In this document: positions 33,689 through 42,896 of the stretch, one piece after another
Numbering within the stretch: position 1 is the first letter of the stretch
Layout: each line of letters begins with the position of its first letter
DNA from: an uncultured Collinsella sp.
GTDB taxonomy: Bacteria; Actinomycetota; Coriobacteriia; Coriobacteriales; Coriobacteriaceae
Length of the DNA stretch: 64,000 bases
NCBI GenBank assembly: GCA_947001705.1
Contig: CAMQHT010000002.1
Span: 1 to 64,000, forward strand
Direction: 5' to 3'
Made by a program: the position numbers and the translations under genes
The notes under the pieces: generated by a model
What the model saw: the letters and a program-made list of their open reading frames with translations, nothing else
Databases searched by the model: none
Told to the model about the DNA's origin: nothing

Positions 33689-34351
33689 ATGTCCGAAAAG
33701 AGTGCCCTGTTCATGGCGCGCACGACGCGCTTCCACGAGTTTGCCCGCAGCTTGACGACTACCCTGGGTGTCGAGGTGAGCCTGGCAACCCCTGATTCGC
33801 CAACTGCGGCGCACGACTTTGACCTGCTGATTCTCGATTCCGATGGCATCCGCAGCGACCGCATCGATCAGATTGCCAAGTGGCTTGACGACCGCGGCGG
33901 CGTTCCCATGCTGGTGATCGTCGACGACGAGGCGCTCGGCACCCTGCGCCTGCCGAATCACGCGCATGCCGACTTTGTATGCCCCACGGCGACGCCCAAC
34001 GAGCTCAAGGCTCGCGCGCAGCGCCTGATGGGCGAGGAGGAGACCGTCACCGCCGACGATGTGCTCAACATCGATAACCTCGAGATCAACCTGGCTACCT
34101 ACCAGGTGACGCTCGATAACGAGCCCATCGACCTGACGCTGATGGAGTACTCGCTGCTGAGCTTTTTGGCGACGCACCCCAACCGCGCCTACAGCCGCGA
34201 GGTGCTGCTGCACCGCGTGTGGGGCTTTGAGTACTGCGGCGGCACGCGCACCGTCGACGTGCACATCCGACGCATCCGCTCCAAGGTGGGCCCGCAGATC
34301 GCGGCACACATCACCACCGTCCGCGGCGTGGGCTATCTGTTTAAGGACTAG
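33689..34351 (+). CDS. GlnR-like OmpR-family response regulator
   Basis: A 220-residue protein with an N-terminal receiver-like domain (about 1-115) and a C-terminal winged helix (NLATYQVTLDNEPIDLTLME, VLLHRVWGFEYCGGTRTVDV, HIRRIRSKVG). The receiver keeps an aspartate in LLILDSDG but lacks the usual N-terminal acidic pair, as in actinobacterial GlnR, an orphan regulator of nitrogen genes. No histidine kinase is adjacent. Its place right after a GS homologue supports a nitrogen-control role. ATG follows GGAGG by five bases. Confidence 0.8.
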   Translation: MSEKSALFMARTTRFHEFARSLTTTLGVEVSLATPDSPTAAHDFDLLILDSDGIRSDRIDQIAKWLDDRGGVPMLVIVDDEALGTLRLPNHAHADFVCPTATPNELKARAQRLMGEEETVTADDVLNIDNLEINLATYQVTLDNEPIDLTLMEYSLLSFLATHPNRAYSREVLLHRVWGFEYCGGTRTVDVHIRRIRSKVGPQIAAHITTVRGVGYLFKD

Positions 34352-34355
34352 ATTT

Positions 34356-34388
34356 CCACCACAAAGGGGACAGGCACCTTTGTGGTGG
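34356..34388. repeat. REP-like hairpin, also likely terminator
   Basis: CCACCACAAAGG at 34356-34367 pairs perfectly with CCTTTGTGGTGG at 34377-34388 around GGACAGGCA, followed by TTTTG. Closely related sequences occur near 47.5, 49.0, 50.0 and 59.0 kb. Confidence 0.85.
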
Positions 34389-34506
34389 TTTTGACGCAGG
34401 TGCGGGTTTCTTTCGAGTTTGCAGCAGAACTTAAGCCTTCCTAAAAGATTGCGTTCTCGTACACGTACGCCCGCATATTGGGGTACAACTCAACGTGAAC
34501 AATGAT

Positions 34507-34537
34507 GGCCCGCCACATGTTTGGCGGGCCTTTGGTT
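34507..34537 (+). terminator. Hairpin upstream of the HtrA gene
   Basis: GGCCCGCCA at 34507-34515 pairs with TGGCGGGCC at 34522-34530 and is followed by TTTGGTT. It lies 23 bases before the protease start, so it may be a leader attenuator. Confidence 0.6.
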
Positions 34538-34559
34538 ATTTGACGAAAGGATCGCAGCT

Positions 34560-36020
34560 ATGAGCGAGTACGATTCCCAGCGTCCCCAGGATGCGGGCAA
34601 CGCCGGCGAGACCCAGCAGCAGCCGCGCGTGCAGGTGGAGTCGACGCCTGCCGACGGCAACATTCCCTACGTGCAGGCCTACGATACGCAGACCGGCAAG
34701 CCGCTGGGCGGCCAGCAGGTTGTAAACAAGCACACGGTGGTCAAGACCAAGACCAAAAAGCTGCCGATCTTCATTACGGCGCTTGCCGGCTGTGCCTGCG
34801 GCGCCCTGCTGGTCATTGCACTCATTATGAGCGGCACGCTCGATATCGGCGGTGGCAAGAATGCCGTGACGGCGGGTGCTTCGGGTTCATCGACGCAAAA
34901 GATCACCATCGATTCCGAGGACACTACGCTGGCCGAGGCCGTTTCTGCCAAGGCCCTGCCCTCCGTCGTTTCCATCACCGCCACGTCGAGCGGCAGCCAG
35001 AATGGCTCGCTTTCGCAGTCTGCCGACGAGTCGGACAACTCGGGCAGCGTCGGTTCGGGCGTGGTGCTCGATACCGAGGGCCATATCCTCACCAACAACC
35101 ACGTGGTCGATGGCTATGACCAGTACGTGGTGACCATGGACGACGGCACCACCTACGAGGCCGAGTTCGTGGGCAACGACGCTTCGAGCGACCTGGCCGT
35201 CATCAAGCTCAAGGACGCCGACGCCTCCAAGCTCACGCCGATTGAGATCGGTGATTCCTCCAAGCTCAACGTGGGCGAGTGGGTCATGGCGATCGGCTCG
35301 CCCTTCGGCAACGAACAGTCTGTCTCCACCGGTATCGTCTCGGCGCTGTATCGCTCCACGGCCATGAGCTCTACCGGCGGCAACACCATCTATGCCAACA
35401 TGATCCAGACCGATGCCGCCATCAATCCGGGCAACTCCGGCGGCGCGCTCGTTAACGACAACGGCGAGCTCGTGGGTATCAACTCGCTCATCGAGAGCTA
35501 TTCGGGCTCCAGCTCGGGCGTGGGCTTTGCCATTCCGGTTAACTACGCCAAGAACATTGCCGACCAGATTATCGACGGTAAGACGCCGGTGCATCCGTAC
35601 ATGGGCGCCACGCTTTCGAGCGTCAACGCGCTCAACGCCCGTACCAACAAGCTGAGCACCGATAGCGGCGCGTATGTGGCGAGCGTCGTCGAGGACGGTC
35701 CTGCTGCCAAGGCCGGTATCCAAGAGGGCGATGTCATTACCAAGCTGGGCGACGACGAGATTACGAGCGCCGATGGCCTGATCATCGCACTACGCAGCCA
35801 CGAGGTGGGCGAGAAGGTCGAAATCACGCTCATGCGCGGCAAGGAAGAGAAGAAGGTCACCGTCGAGCTGGGCTCCGACGAGGAACTGCAGAACCAGCAG
35901 CAGAACGACAGTGCAACCGACACTGGCAACGGCGGTATTACCGATGAGCAGCTGCGCCAGTACCTGGAGGAGCTGCTCGGCCAGCAGGGCCAGGGCCAGG
36001 GCTACGGCCAGGGTTTCTAA
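34560..36020 (+). CDS. htrA: HtrA/DegP-like membrane-anchored serine protease
   Basis: A 486-residue surface protease for damaged exported proteins. It has a cytoplasmic, low-complexity N-terminus of about 75 residues, one membrane helix (LPIFITALAGCACGALLVIA), a trypsin-like domain and a PDZ domain. The catalytic triad is visible as His in LTNNHVVDG, Asp in SSDLAVIKL and Ser in NPGNSGGAL. The tail is Gln/Gly-rich (QGQGQGYGQGF). AAGGA precedes ATG by about ten bases. It stands alone between two terminator-like hairpins. Confidence 0.93.
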   Translation: MSEYDSQRPQDAGNAGETQQQPRVQVESTPADGNIPYVQAYDTQTGKPLGGQQVVNKHTVVKTKTKKLPIFITALAGCACGALLVIALIMSGTLDIGGGKNAVTAGASGSSTQKITIDSEDTTLAEAVSAKALPSVVSITATSSGSQNGSLSQSADESDNSGSVGSGVVLDTEGHILTNNHVVDGYDQYVVTMDDGTTYEAEFVGNDASSDLAVIKLKDADASKLTPIEIGDSSKLNVGEWVMAIGSPFGNEQSVSTGIVSALYRSTAMSSTGGNTIYANMIQTDAAINPGNSGGALVNDNGELVGINSLIESYSGSSSGVGFAIPVNYAKNIADQIIDGKTPVHPYMGATLSSVNALNARTNKLSTDSGAYVASVVEDGPAAKAGIQEGDVITKLGDDEITSADGLIIALRSHEVGEKVEITLMRGKEEKKVTVELGSDEELQNQQQNDSATDTGNGGITDEQLRQYLEELLGQQGQGQGYGQGF

Positions 36021-36046
36021 CGAGCTGTATCGCACATATCGAAGCC

Positions 36047-36085
36047 AGAGGGGCTGTTCCGCCAACGCGGGACAGCCCCTCTTTT
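36047..36085 (+). terminator. Intrinsic terminator of htrA
   Basis: AGAGGGGCTGTTCC at 36047-36060 pairs with GGGACAGCCCCTCT at 36069-36082, one wobble, then TTTT. Confidence 0.9.
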
Positions 36086-36268
36086 CGCGATGATCCCTTG
36101 GAGACGGAGGAAAACGGATCATTTAGAAACGGCAAGGGCATGGTTTGAACGCGCGATCCACTCCAGTTTGATGGCTGCCGATTCGGTGCGGTTGGAAAGG
36201 GCGATTTGGCTCCATCGCGACCGGTGGTACTCTTGTATCCGTTTGAAATCGAGCGAAGGAGTGCCGCT

Positions 36269-38497
36269 ATGGAGCAATCGAGCCTGTTTGGTGACGGCGT
36301 GGACATCGATACCGAAACGCCCGCGAGCACGGATACCGCTGCACCGGCCGATGCTCGTGCCCAGGCGGCAGCGCGTGCGGCCGAGCTGCGCCACGAGCTC
36401 GATTACCACGCCTATCGCTACTACATGCTCGATGCGCCCGAGATCACGGACGCCGCCTTTGACAAAATGATCGTTGAGCTGCAGCAGATCGAGGCGACCT
36501 ACCCCGACCTGGTGACGCCCGACAGCTATACCCAGCGCGTGGGCGGCTACGTGAGCGAGCAGTTTACACCGGTCACACATATGGCGCGCATGTATTCCAT
36601 GGACGATGCTATGGATCTGGACGAACTTGACGCGTGGCTCCAGCGCGCCGAGGATGCGCTCGGTGCCGGCAGCGTCACCTATACCTGCGAGCTTAAGATC
36701 GACGGTCTGGGCGTGGCGCTTACCTATCAAAACGGCACCTTTGTGCGCGCCGCCACGCGCGGCGACGGCACCACGGGCGAGGATGTGTCGCTCAATGTCC
36801 GTACCATCAAGGATGTGCCCATGCACCTGTCCGAGCCGGCGCTCGCCCACATGGGCGCCGACCGCGAGCGTACCATTGAGGTACGCGGCGAGGTGTACAT
36901 GCCCAAGGGCAGCTTTGTGCGTCTGAATGAAGAGGCCGATGCCGAGGGCCGCGACCCCTTTGCCAACCCGCGCAACGCCGCCGCCGGCAGCCTGCGCCAA
37001 AAGGACCCCAAGGTCACGGCGCGCCGCGACCTGGCTACCTTTATCTACGCCATTGCCGATACCGATCCGCTGCACGTCCACAGCCAGCGCGAGTTCCTGG
37101 ACTGGCTGCGTAGCGCCGGCTTTAGCGTCAACCCCAACGTTGCCCGTTGCGCCACACCGGCTGAGGTTCACGAGTTCTGTGCCCAGGCGCTTGAGCATCG
37201 CGGCGACCTGGACTACGACATCGACGGCGTGGTCGTAAAGGTCGACAGCTTCCAACAGCAGCTCGACCTGGGCTTTACCGCCCGCGCGCCGCGTTGGGCC
37301 ATCGCCTTTAAGTTCCCGCCCGAGGAAAAGCAGACCGTCCTGCGCGAGATTCGCATCCAGGTGGGTCGCACCGGCGTGCTCACGCCGGTCGCCGAGTTCG
37401 ACCCGGTGACGGTCGCCGGCTCCACCATCGCGCGCGCCACGCTGCACAACATCGACGAGATCCGCCGCAAGAACGTGCGCGAGGGCGACACTATCATCGT
37501 GCACAAGGCGGGCGACGTAATCCCCGAGGTCGTGGGCCCGGTGCTCGACAAGCGCCCGGCCGATTCGGTCGACTGGCACATGCCCGAGGTTTGCCCCGTG
37601 TGCGGCAGCCCCGTGGTTCACGAGGATGGCGAGGTGGCCTACCGCTGCGTGTCCATCGACTGCCCCGCACAGCTCAAGGAGCGCCTGCTCCACTGGGTGA
37701 GCCGCGGCTGCATGGACGTCGACGGCCTGGGCGACGAGATCGTCGACAAGATGATCGCCGCTGGCCTGATCCACGATGTCGCGGACTTCTACCAGCTCAC
37801 GGTCGACGACATCGCCGGCCTGGACACGGGGCGCGTGTACGCCAGCTCCAACAGCAAAAAGGGCGTTAAGAAGGGCGATCCCATTCCGGTAGGCCTTAAG
37901 ACGGCCGAGAAAATCATCGCCGAGCTCAACAAGTCCAAGAGCCAGCCACTCGGGCGTGTGCTGTTTGCCCTGGGCATCCGTCATGTGGGCAAGAGCGTGG
38001 GCGAGGTCATCGCCGAGCGGTTTCTGTCGATCGACAAGCTCATCTTGGCGAGCGAAGAGGATATTGCCGAGTGCGAGGGCATCGGTCCCAAGATTGCGGC
38101 GAGCGTCAAACAGTTCCTGGCCGTGCCCGAAAACCTCGCCGTGCTGGAGCGCTTGCGCCAGGCTGGTCTGTCGCTCGAGGTCGACTTGGGCGCCGCGCAC
38201 GCGCAAGCCGCGGCCGACGCTGGCGTGGCGGGCGAGCTCGCCGACGCACAGCCGCTTGCGGGTCTGACCTTCGTGCTCACCGGCACGCTCGTCAACCGCA
38301 CTCGCGACGAGGCGGGCGCGGCGCTCAAGGTGCTCGGCGCCAAGATTTCGGGCAGCGTGTCGAAGAAGACGAGCTATCTGGTCGCCGGCCCCAAAGCGGG
38401 CTCCAAGCTCACCAAAGCCGAGCAGCTGGGCGTGCCTGTATTGGATGAGGACGCACTCGAGCAGATTTTGGCTACTGGCGAGGTGCCTGAGGCGTAA
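36269..38497 (+). CDS. ligA: NAD-dependent DNA ligase
   Basis: Seals nicks in replication and repair. The protein has 742 residues, longer than the usual 670 because of an acidic N-terminal tail of about 40 residues and inserts near residues 520 and 660. Domains in order: Ia, adenylation with the lysine motif CELKIDGLGVALTY, OB-fold, a zinc finger (CPVCGSPV then CVSIDCPAQ), helix-hairpin-helix repeats and a C-terminal BRCT domain (LAGLTFVLTGTLVNRTRDEA). ATG 36269 follows AAGGAG. It is a single gene with a bidirectional terminator downstream. Confidence 0.95.
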   Translation: MEQSSLFGDGVDIDTETPASTDTAAPADARAQAAARAAELRHELDYHAYRYYMLDAPEITDAAFDKMIVELQQIEATYPDLVTPDSYTQRVGGYVSEQFTPVTHMARMYSMDDAMDLDELDAWLQRAEDALGAGSVTYTCELKIDGLGVALTYQNGTFVRAATRGDGTTGEDVSLNVRTIKDVPMHLSEPALAHMGADRERTIEVRGEVYMPKGSFVRLNEEADAEGRDPFANPRNAAAGSLRQKDPKVTARRDLATFIYAIADTDPLHVHSQREFLDWLRSAGFSVNPNVARCATPAEVHEFCAQALEHRGDLDYDIDGVVVKVDSFQQQLDLGFTARAPRWAIAFKFPPEEKQTVLREIRIQVGRTGVLTPVAEFDPVTVAGSTIARATLHNIDEIRRKNVREGDTIIVHKAGDVIPEVVGPVLDKRPADSVDWHMPEVCPVCGSPVVHEDGEVAYRCVSIDCPAQLKERLLHWVSRGCMDVDGLGDEIVDKMIAAGLIHDVADFYQLTVDDIAGLDTGRVYASSNSKKGVKKGDPIPVGLKTAEKIIAELNKSKSQPLGRVLFALGIRHVGKSVGEVIAERFLSIDKLILASEEDIAECEGIGPKIAASVKQFLAVPENLAVLERLRQAGLSLEVDLGAAHAQAAADAGVAGELADAQPLAGLTFVLTGTLVNRTRDEAGAALKVLGAKISGSVSKKTSYLVAGPKAGSKLTKAEQLGVPVLDEDALEQILATGEVPEA

Positions 38498-38516
38498 GGC
38501 ATCGATAGCCAAATTG

Positions 38517-38556
38517 AAGAACCGCCCGGAAGCACGATGCCTTCCGGGCGGTTCTT
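38517..38556. terminator. Bidirectional terminator between ligA and merR
   Basis: AAGAACCGCCCGGAAG at 38517-38532 pairs perfectly with CTTCCGGGCGGTTCTT at 38541-38556, with A- and T-rich ends. It serves both converging genes and overlaps the merR stop. Confidence 0.93.
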
Positions 38557-39403
38557 ACTTTGCTGGGGCAACCGGCACCGTGATCTGCGTTACGTAGGTT
38601 GCCGGGTCGTCGCTGATGATGTCATCGATAAGGGCGATCTCGCGCGAAGGCCCGGTGGGCGCCAGGTTGTGCTCGCGCATATAGCCGAGCAGCTGCTTAT
38701 AGCGCGGGGCTGCTTGCCCGTGCGTGCCGCGGAAGCTTATGGTCAGGCAGCGCGCGGCAGGTCGCGTCTCAACGTCGCCCAAGTAATCATCGGTGTCATC
38801 GAGCAGCAGGAAGACCTCGTCGTAGCCATCAAAGTCGCCGGCGGCGAGGCGTTCGGGCGCGATGCCCACACCCAGATTGCCCAGATAGGCAAAGGTTTCG
38901 TGCTGCCCCTGCTGAAGCTGGCGGATATGCCATCCCAGCGAATAGGCGTCGGTGGGATTGACGCGCTCGTGCAGCGTGGCGCAGCGAAGTTCGGGTTCCT
39001 CGATTTCGCTAATGGTGTCGAGATCAGCATTCAAAGCGCCATGAAGCAAGGCAAGCCGCTGGTCAATCTTGCGCGACATGCGCTCCAACTCACGCCGCCT
39101 GTGCTCAATTAACTCCTGTTGCTTGGTCAGTTGCCGTTGTATCAAATCCATATCGCGCGTAGTGACAAACTCGCGAATCTGCGCCAGCGGCAAGTCGAGA
39201 ACGCGCAGGTTGCCGATGGTGTTGAGGGTGGAGAGCTGCCGCGATCCGTAGTAGCGGTACCCACTTGCCGGATCGACATATGCCGGCTCCAACAGCCCCA
39301 TCTGCTCGTAATGACGCAGTGTGCCCACGCTTAAATTGAGCAGGCGCGCCACCTCGCCAATGCGGAGCAGGCCCTCGGTGTGTTCACTTGGCATGTCGGT
39401 CAC
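38555..39403 (-). CDS. MerR-family regulator with effector-binding domain
   Basis: A 282-residue BmrR-like activator. The N-terminal MerR helix-turn-helix (LLRIGEVARLLNLSVGTLRH, then YYGSRQLSTLNTIGNLRVL) is followed by a coiled-coil dimer helix and a GyrI-like drug-binding domain. The GTG at 39403 has AGGAG seven bases upstream. It is transcribed after a MATE pump gene whose promoter has the long 19-base spacer typical of MerR targets. A drug-sensing switch for the pump is the natural reading. Confidence 0.85.
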   Translation of the reverse strand: MTDMPSEHTEGLLRIGEVARLLNLSVGTLRHYEQMGLLEPAYVDPASGYRYYGSRQLSTLNTIGNLRVLDLPLAQIREFVTTRDMDLIQRQLTKQQELIEHRRRELERMSRKIDQRLALLHGALNADLDTISEIEEPELRCATLHERVNPTDAYSLGWHIRQLQQGQHETFAYLGNLGVGIAPERLAAGDFDGYDEVFLLLDDTDDYLGDVETRPAARCLTISFRGTHGQAAPRYKQLLGYMREHNLAPTGPSREIALIDDIISDDPATYVTQITVPVAPAK

Positions 39404-39458
39404 AGGACCGCTCCTTTCGGTAAAAACAGGGGAGAGGCGCTAGGCCTGCGTCGCCCCG

Positions 39459-40805
39459 CTACGCCACCAGCTTGTCAAAAGCCCCGCGCCGGTTGAGCAC
39501 GGTAAATGCAATCACGCAGATGCCCGCCGACAGAATCGACCCGCACGGCGAGGCGATGCCCATGGGGAACAGCGTGTCGGAATAGGCGTTCGACAGCAGC
39601 CATGCGCCGGGCACGCGAATGAGCACCACGGCCAGCACGTTGTGCGCAAAGCCAATGTAGCTCTTGCCATACGCAGCGAAAAAGCCGCTAAAGCAAATGT
39701 GGATGCCGGCAAAGATCGCGTCGAAAATATAGCTGCGCATATAGCCGGTACCGGCGGCGACTACTGCAGCGTCCTTGGCAAAAAAGCCGATAAACGCCGG
39801 CGCCACCAGCCACATCAGCACCGTGATCAGGCAGCCGTACACCACCGAGATGGTCATGGCGTCCTTGAGTACCTGACGCGCGCGATCGCCCTTGCCCGCG
39901 CCGGCATTTTGCGCCGTGAGCGCGCTGACGGTAGCGCCCATGGAACTCGGCACAATGAACAAAAAGCTGATCATCTTTTCGACCAGGCCCACGGCGGCGG
40001 CGTCGACCAGACCGCGGTGGTTGGCGATGACGGTGATAAACATAAACGCCACCTGGATGCAGCCGTCCTGCACGGCCACGGGTACGCCGATCTTAAGAAT
40101 GCTGCCGAGCACCTCGGGCTGGGGGCGCAGGTCGCTGCGCTTAACATGGATGTTTGTGCGACGGCTCTTGAGCCACACGAGCGCGAGGGCAACGCTGGCT
40201 GTCTGCGCGGTCACCGTGCCGAGCGCCGCGCCCACGGGGCCGAGCCCCATGTGGCCGATAAACAGAAAGTCGAGCGCGATGTTGATGATGCACGCCACGC
40301 CGATCACGTACATGGGCGAGCGCGAATCGCCCAGCCCGCGAAAGATGGCCGAGAGGATGTTGTACGCGGCGATAAAGGGAATGCCGATAAAGCAAATGCG
40401 CAGGTAGGCGGCGGTGCCTTCGACCGCCTCGGCCGGCGTGCCAATGAGCGCCACGATCTGCGGGCACAGTGCGAGCAAGGCAGCGGCCAGTACCACCGAG
40501 ACACCCATAAACAGCGTGATGGTATTGCCGATGGCGGTCTCGGCACGATCGAAGCGGCGCGAGCCCACGGCGTGGCCGACGATGACCGTCGTTCCCATGG
40601 CCAGACCCACGAGCGTCACGGTAATGATATAGAGCGTCTGCGCGCCGTTGCCCACAGCGGTGATGCCGGCAGCGCCGCTAAACTGCCCCATCATGTACAG
40701 ATCGGCCATGCCGTAGAGCATCTGCAAAAAGTAGGAGAGCATATAGGGCAGGGCAAAGACCGCGATGGTCTTGAGGACATTGCCGCGTGTGAGGTCGTGT
40801 TCCAT
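39459..40805 (-). CDS. MATE-family multidrug efflux transporter
   Basis: A 448-residue twelve-helix transporter. The two MatE halves are visible, opening with ALPYMLSYFLQMLYGMADLY and, in the second half, KIGVPVAVQDGCIQVAFMFI. Members expel cationic drugs using sodium or proton gradients. It lies first in an operon with the MerR regulator gene, which starts 55 bases later, and is divergent from an ABC exporter. The substrate is unknown. Confidence 0.9.
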   Translation of the reverse strand: MEHDLTRGNVLKTIAVFALPYMLSYFLQMLYGMADLYMMGQFSGAAGITAVGNGAQTLYIITVTLVGLAMGTTVIVGHAVGSRRFDRAETAIGNTITLFMGVSVVLAAALLALCPQIVALIGTPAEAVEGTAAYLRICFIGIPFIAAYNILSAIFRGLGDSRSPMYVIGVACIINIALDFLFIGHMGLGPVGAALGTVTAQTASVALALVWLKSRRTNIHVKRSDLRPQPEVLGSILKIGVPVAVQDGCIQVAFMFITVIANHRGLVDAAAVGLVEKMISFLFIVPSSMGATVSALTAQNAGAGKGDRARQVLKDAMTISVVYGCLITVLMWLVAPAFIGFFAKDAAVVAAGTGYMRSYIFDAIFAGIHICFSGFFAAYGKSYIGFAHNVLAVVLIRVPGAWLLSNAYSDTLFPMGIASPCGSILSAGICVIAFTVLNRRGAFDKLVA

Positions 40806-40847
40806 GGGCGGGGCACTTTCTGGCTTGGGTCGTTTACGTACCAGTGT

Positions 40848-40878
40848 AGTGAAAACCCTACAACGATTGTAGAGTCAA
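40848..40878 (-). promoter_or_regulatory. MerR-type promoter of the MATE-merR operon
   Basis: On the minus strand TTGACT (40873-40878) and TTCACT (40848-40853) are 19 bases apart, longer than a normal promoter. The spacer holds the perfect dyad CTACAATCGTTGTAG (40858-40872). This is the classic layout that MerR-family activators untwist. Confidence 0.8.
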
Positions 40879-40978
40879 GGTTTGTGTCGGCAGTGGGGCG
40901 AAAAAGTCACGCTCGCGTTCATTTCTAATTGAATACGGACGTGCGCCCTGTGAGCATGGCGCCTGCACTAGCCTTGCA

Positions 40979-41027
40979 GAAATCGATTTCGGAACACTTG
41001 ACACCGCCGCACGGCGCGCCATAATAC
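40979..41027 (+). promoter_or_regulatory. Promoter of the ABC exporter operon
   Basis: TTGACA at 40998-41003 and TAATAC at 41022-41027 (18 bases apart) form a strong promoter. A perfect 12-bp palindrome GAAATCGATTTC at 40979-40990 lies just upstream and could bind a regulator. Confidence 0.7.
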
Positions 41028-41066
41028 GTGGGTTTGCGAACAACGTTTGATGGGGGATGAACCTGT

Positions 41067-42896
41067 GTGCGCAATCTCAAGATTTTGTTTTCCTATCTGG
41101 GGGCATACCGCCGCGATGCCATGCTCGGCGTGCTCTTTGTGACTGCCGAGACGGCGCTCGAGCTGTTTATCCCGGTCATCATGGCAAATATCATCGATGT
41201 GGGCGTGCCCGCGGGCGACATCAACTACATGCTGTTGCAGGGCACGTATATGCTGGTGTGTGCCGCATGTTCGCTGGTGCTTGGCTTGGGCTATGCGCGC
41301 ACGTCCGCCCGCGTTGCCTCGGGGCTGGGCGCTAACCTGCGCGAGGCCGAGTATCGTAAGATCCAGACGCTCGCTTTTGGCAATCTGGACAACTACGACG
41401 CCAGCTCGCTGGTCACTCGCATGACCACCGACATCACCGTGATTCAAAACGCCGTAGGTAACGGCTTCCGCCCCATGGTGCGCGGGCCGGTAAATCTGGT
41501 CATGGGCCTCGTCTACGCTTTTGCGCTCTCGCGCGAGCTCGCGGCGGTCTTTGCCGTCATTCTGCCGATGCTCGCCATCGTGCTCGGTATCATTACCGTG
41601 CGCGTGAGCCCGCTCTACCGCCAACTCCAGACCTCGATGGACCACCTTAACGGCGTGGTGCAAGAGGACCTTACCGCCGTGCGCGCCGTGAAGGCTTACG
41701 TGCGCGCCGAGCACGAGTGCGACAAGTTCGACACCGTCAATACCGAGCTCGCCGGCACGGCGACCAAGACCTTCGGCACCGCTGTGCTCAACCTGCCGGT
41801 GTTCCAACTCTCGATGTACGTGGCTGCGCTCTCGATTCTGTGGATTGGCGGCCGCATGATCATCGAAGGTCGCTTGGGCGTGGGCTCGCTCACGGGCTTT
41901 ATGAGTTATGTGCTGTTGATCATGAACTCGCTCATGATGATTTCCAACGTGTTTTTGCTGCTCACGCGCGCTCTCACGAGTGTGGGCCGTATCGCAGAGG
42001 TGCTCGATGAGGAGCCCTTTATCGCCAACCCTGCGGGAGACCTCGCGACTGCGGCGCCAGCGGACGGCAGTATCGAGTTTCGCGACGTTTCCTTTAAATA
42101 CCGCGCGGACGCAGCCGAGGATGTGCTCGAGCATATTGACCTTCGCATCGAGAGCGGCTCGACGGTGGGCATCCTCGGCGGCACGGGCTCGGGCAAGAGC
42201 TCGCTTGTGCAGCTGATTGCGCGCCTGTACGACGCCACCGAGGGCGCCGTGCTTGTGGGCGGACACGACGTGCGCGACTACGACCTCGCGACCCTACGCG
42301 ACGCCGTGGGCATTGTGCTGCAAAAGAATGTGCTGTTCACGGGCACCGTGCGTGAGAACCTGCAGTGGGGCAATCCGCAGGCGTCGGACGATGAGCTCCT
42401 CGCGGCTTGCCGCGCGGCGTGCGTGGACGAGTTCCTTGATCGCATCGGTGGGCTGGACGGCGAGTTGGGCCAAGGCGGCGCCGGCGTTTCGGGTGGCCAG
42501 AAGCAACGCCTGTGCATCGCGCGCACGCTGCTCAAGCATCCGCGCGTGCTCATTTTTGATGACTCCACCAGCGCGGTCGATATGGCGACCGACGCTAAGA
42601 TTCGCGAGCACATCGCTCGGATTCCCGATACGACCGTGCTCATCATCGCCCAGCGCATCGCGAGCGTCATGGATGCCGATCGCATTGTGGTGTTGGACGA
42701 CGGTCGTGTCCACGGCGTGGGTACGCACGAGGAACTGCTGGCGGGCGACAACATCTACCAGGAGATTTACGCCTCGCAGATGGAGTTTGCGGGGAACGCG
42801 GACGCCGCCGGAGGCAGTGACGATGGCTGCGCGAATGATCCGTTTTCCTCCGTCCCCAGCGGATCGACTTTGGAAGGGGGTGAGCGCCATGCCTAA
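41067..42896 (+). CDS. ABC exporter subunit with degenerate ATP site
   Basis: A 609-residue half-transporter: six membrane helices, then a nucleotide-binding domain. Walker A GGTGSGKSS and the signature VSGGQKQRL are normal. Walker B ends FDDSTSAVD with Asp in place of the catalytic Glu, and the switch motif reads IAQR instead of IAHR. That is the pattern of the non-catalytic partner in heterodimeric exporters such as TM287/288 or EfrAB. GTG 41067 follows GGGGGAT. The gene overlaps the next one by 8 bases. Confidence 0.9.
   Translation: MRNLKILFSYLGAYRRDAMLGVLFVTAETALELFIPVIMANIIDVGVPAGDINYMLLQGTYMLVCAACSLVLGLGYARTSARVASGLGANLREAEYRKIQTLAFGNLDNYDASSLVTRMTTDITVIQNAVGNGFRPMVRGPVNLVMGLVYAFALSRELAAVFAVILPMLAIVLGIITVRVSPLYRQLQTSMDHLNGVVQEDLTAVRAVKAYVRAEHECDKFDTVNTELAGTATKTFGTAVLNLPVFQLSMYVAALSILWIGGRMIIEGRLGVGSLTGFMSYVLLIMNSLMMISNVFLLLTRALTSVGRIAEVLDEEPFIANPAGDLATAAPADGSIEFRDVSFKYRADAAEDVLEHIDLRIESGSTVGILGGTGSGKSSLVQLIARLYDATEGAVLVGGHDVRDYDLATLRDAVGIVLQKNVLFTGTVRENLQWGNPQASDDELLAACRAACVDEFLDRIGGLDGELGQGGAGVSGGQKQRLCIARTLLKHPRVLIFDDSTSAVDMATDAKIREHIARIPDTTVLIIAQRIASVMDADRIVVLDDGRVHGVGTHEELLAGDNIYQEIYASQMEFAGNADAAGGSDDGCANDPFSSVPSGSTLEGGERHA

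Noticed and set aside
36119..38512. A 797-codon minus-strand frame opposite ligA
   Set aside because: Antisense shadow. ligA motifs are complete on the plus strand.
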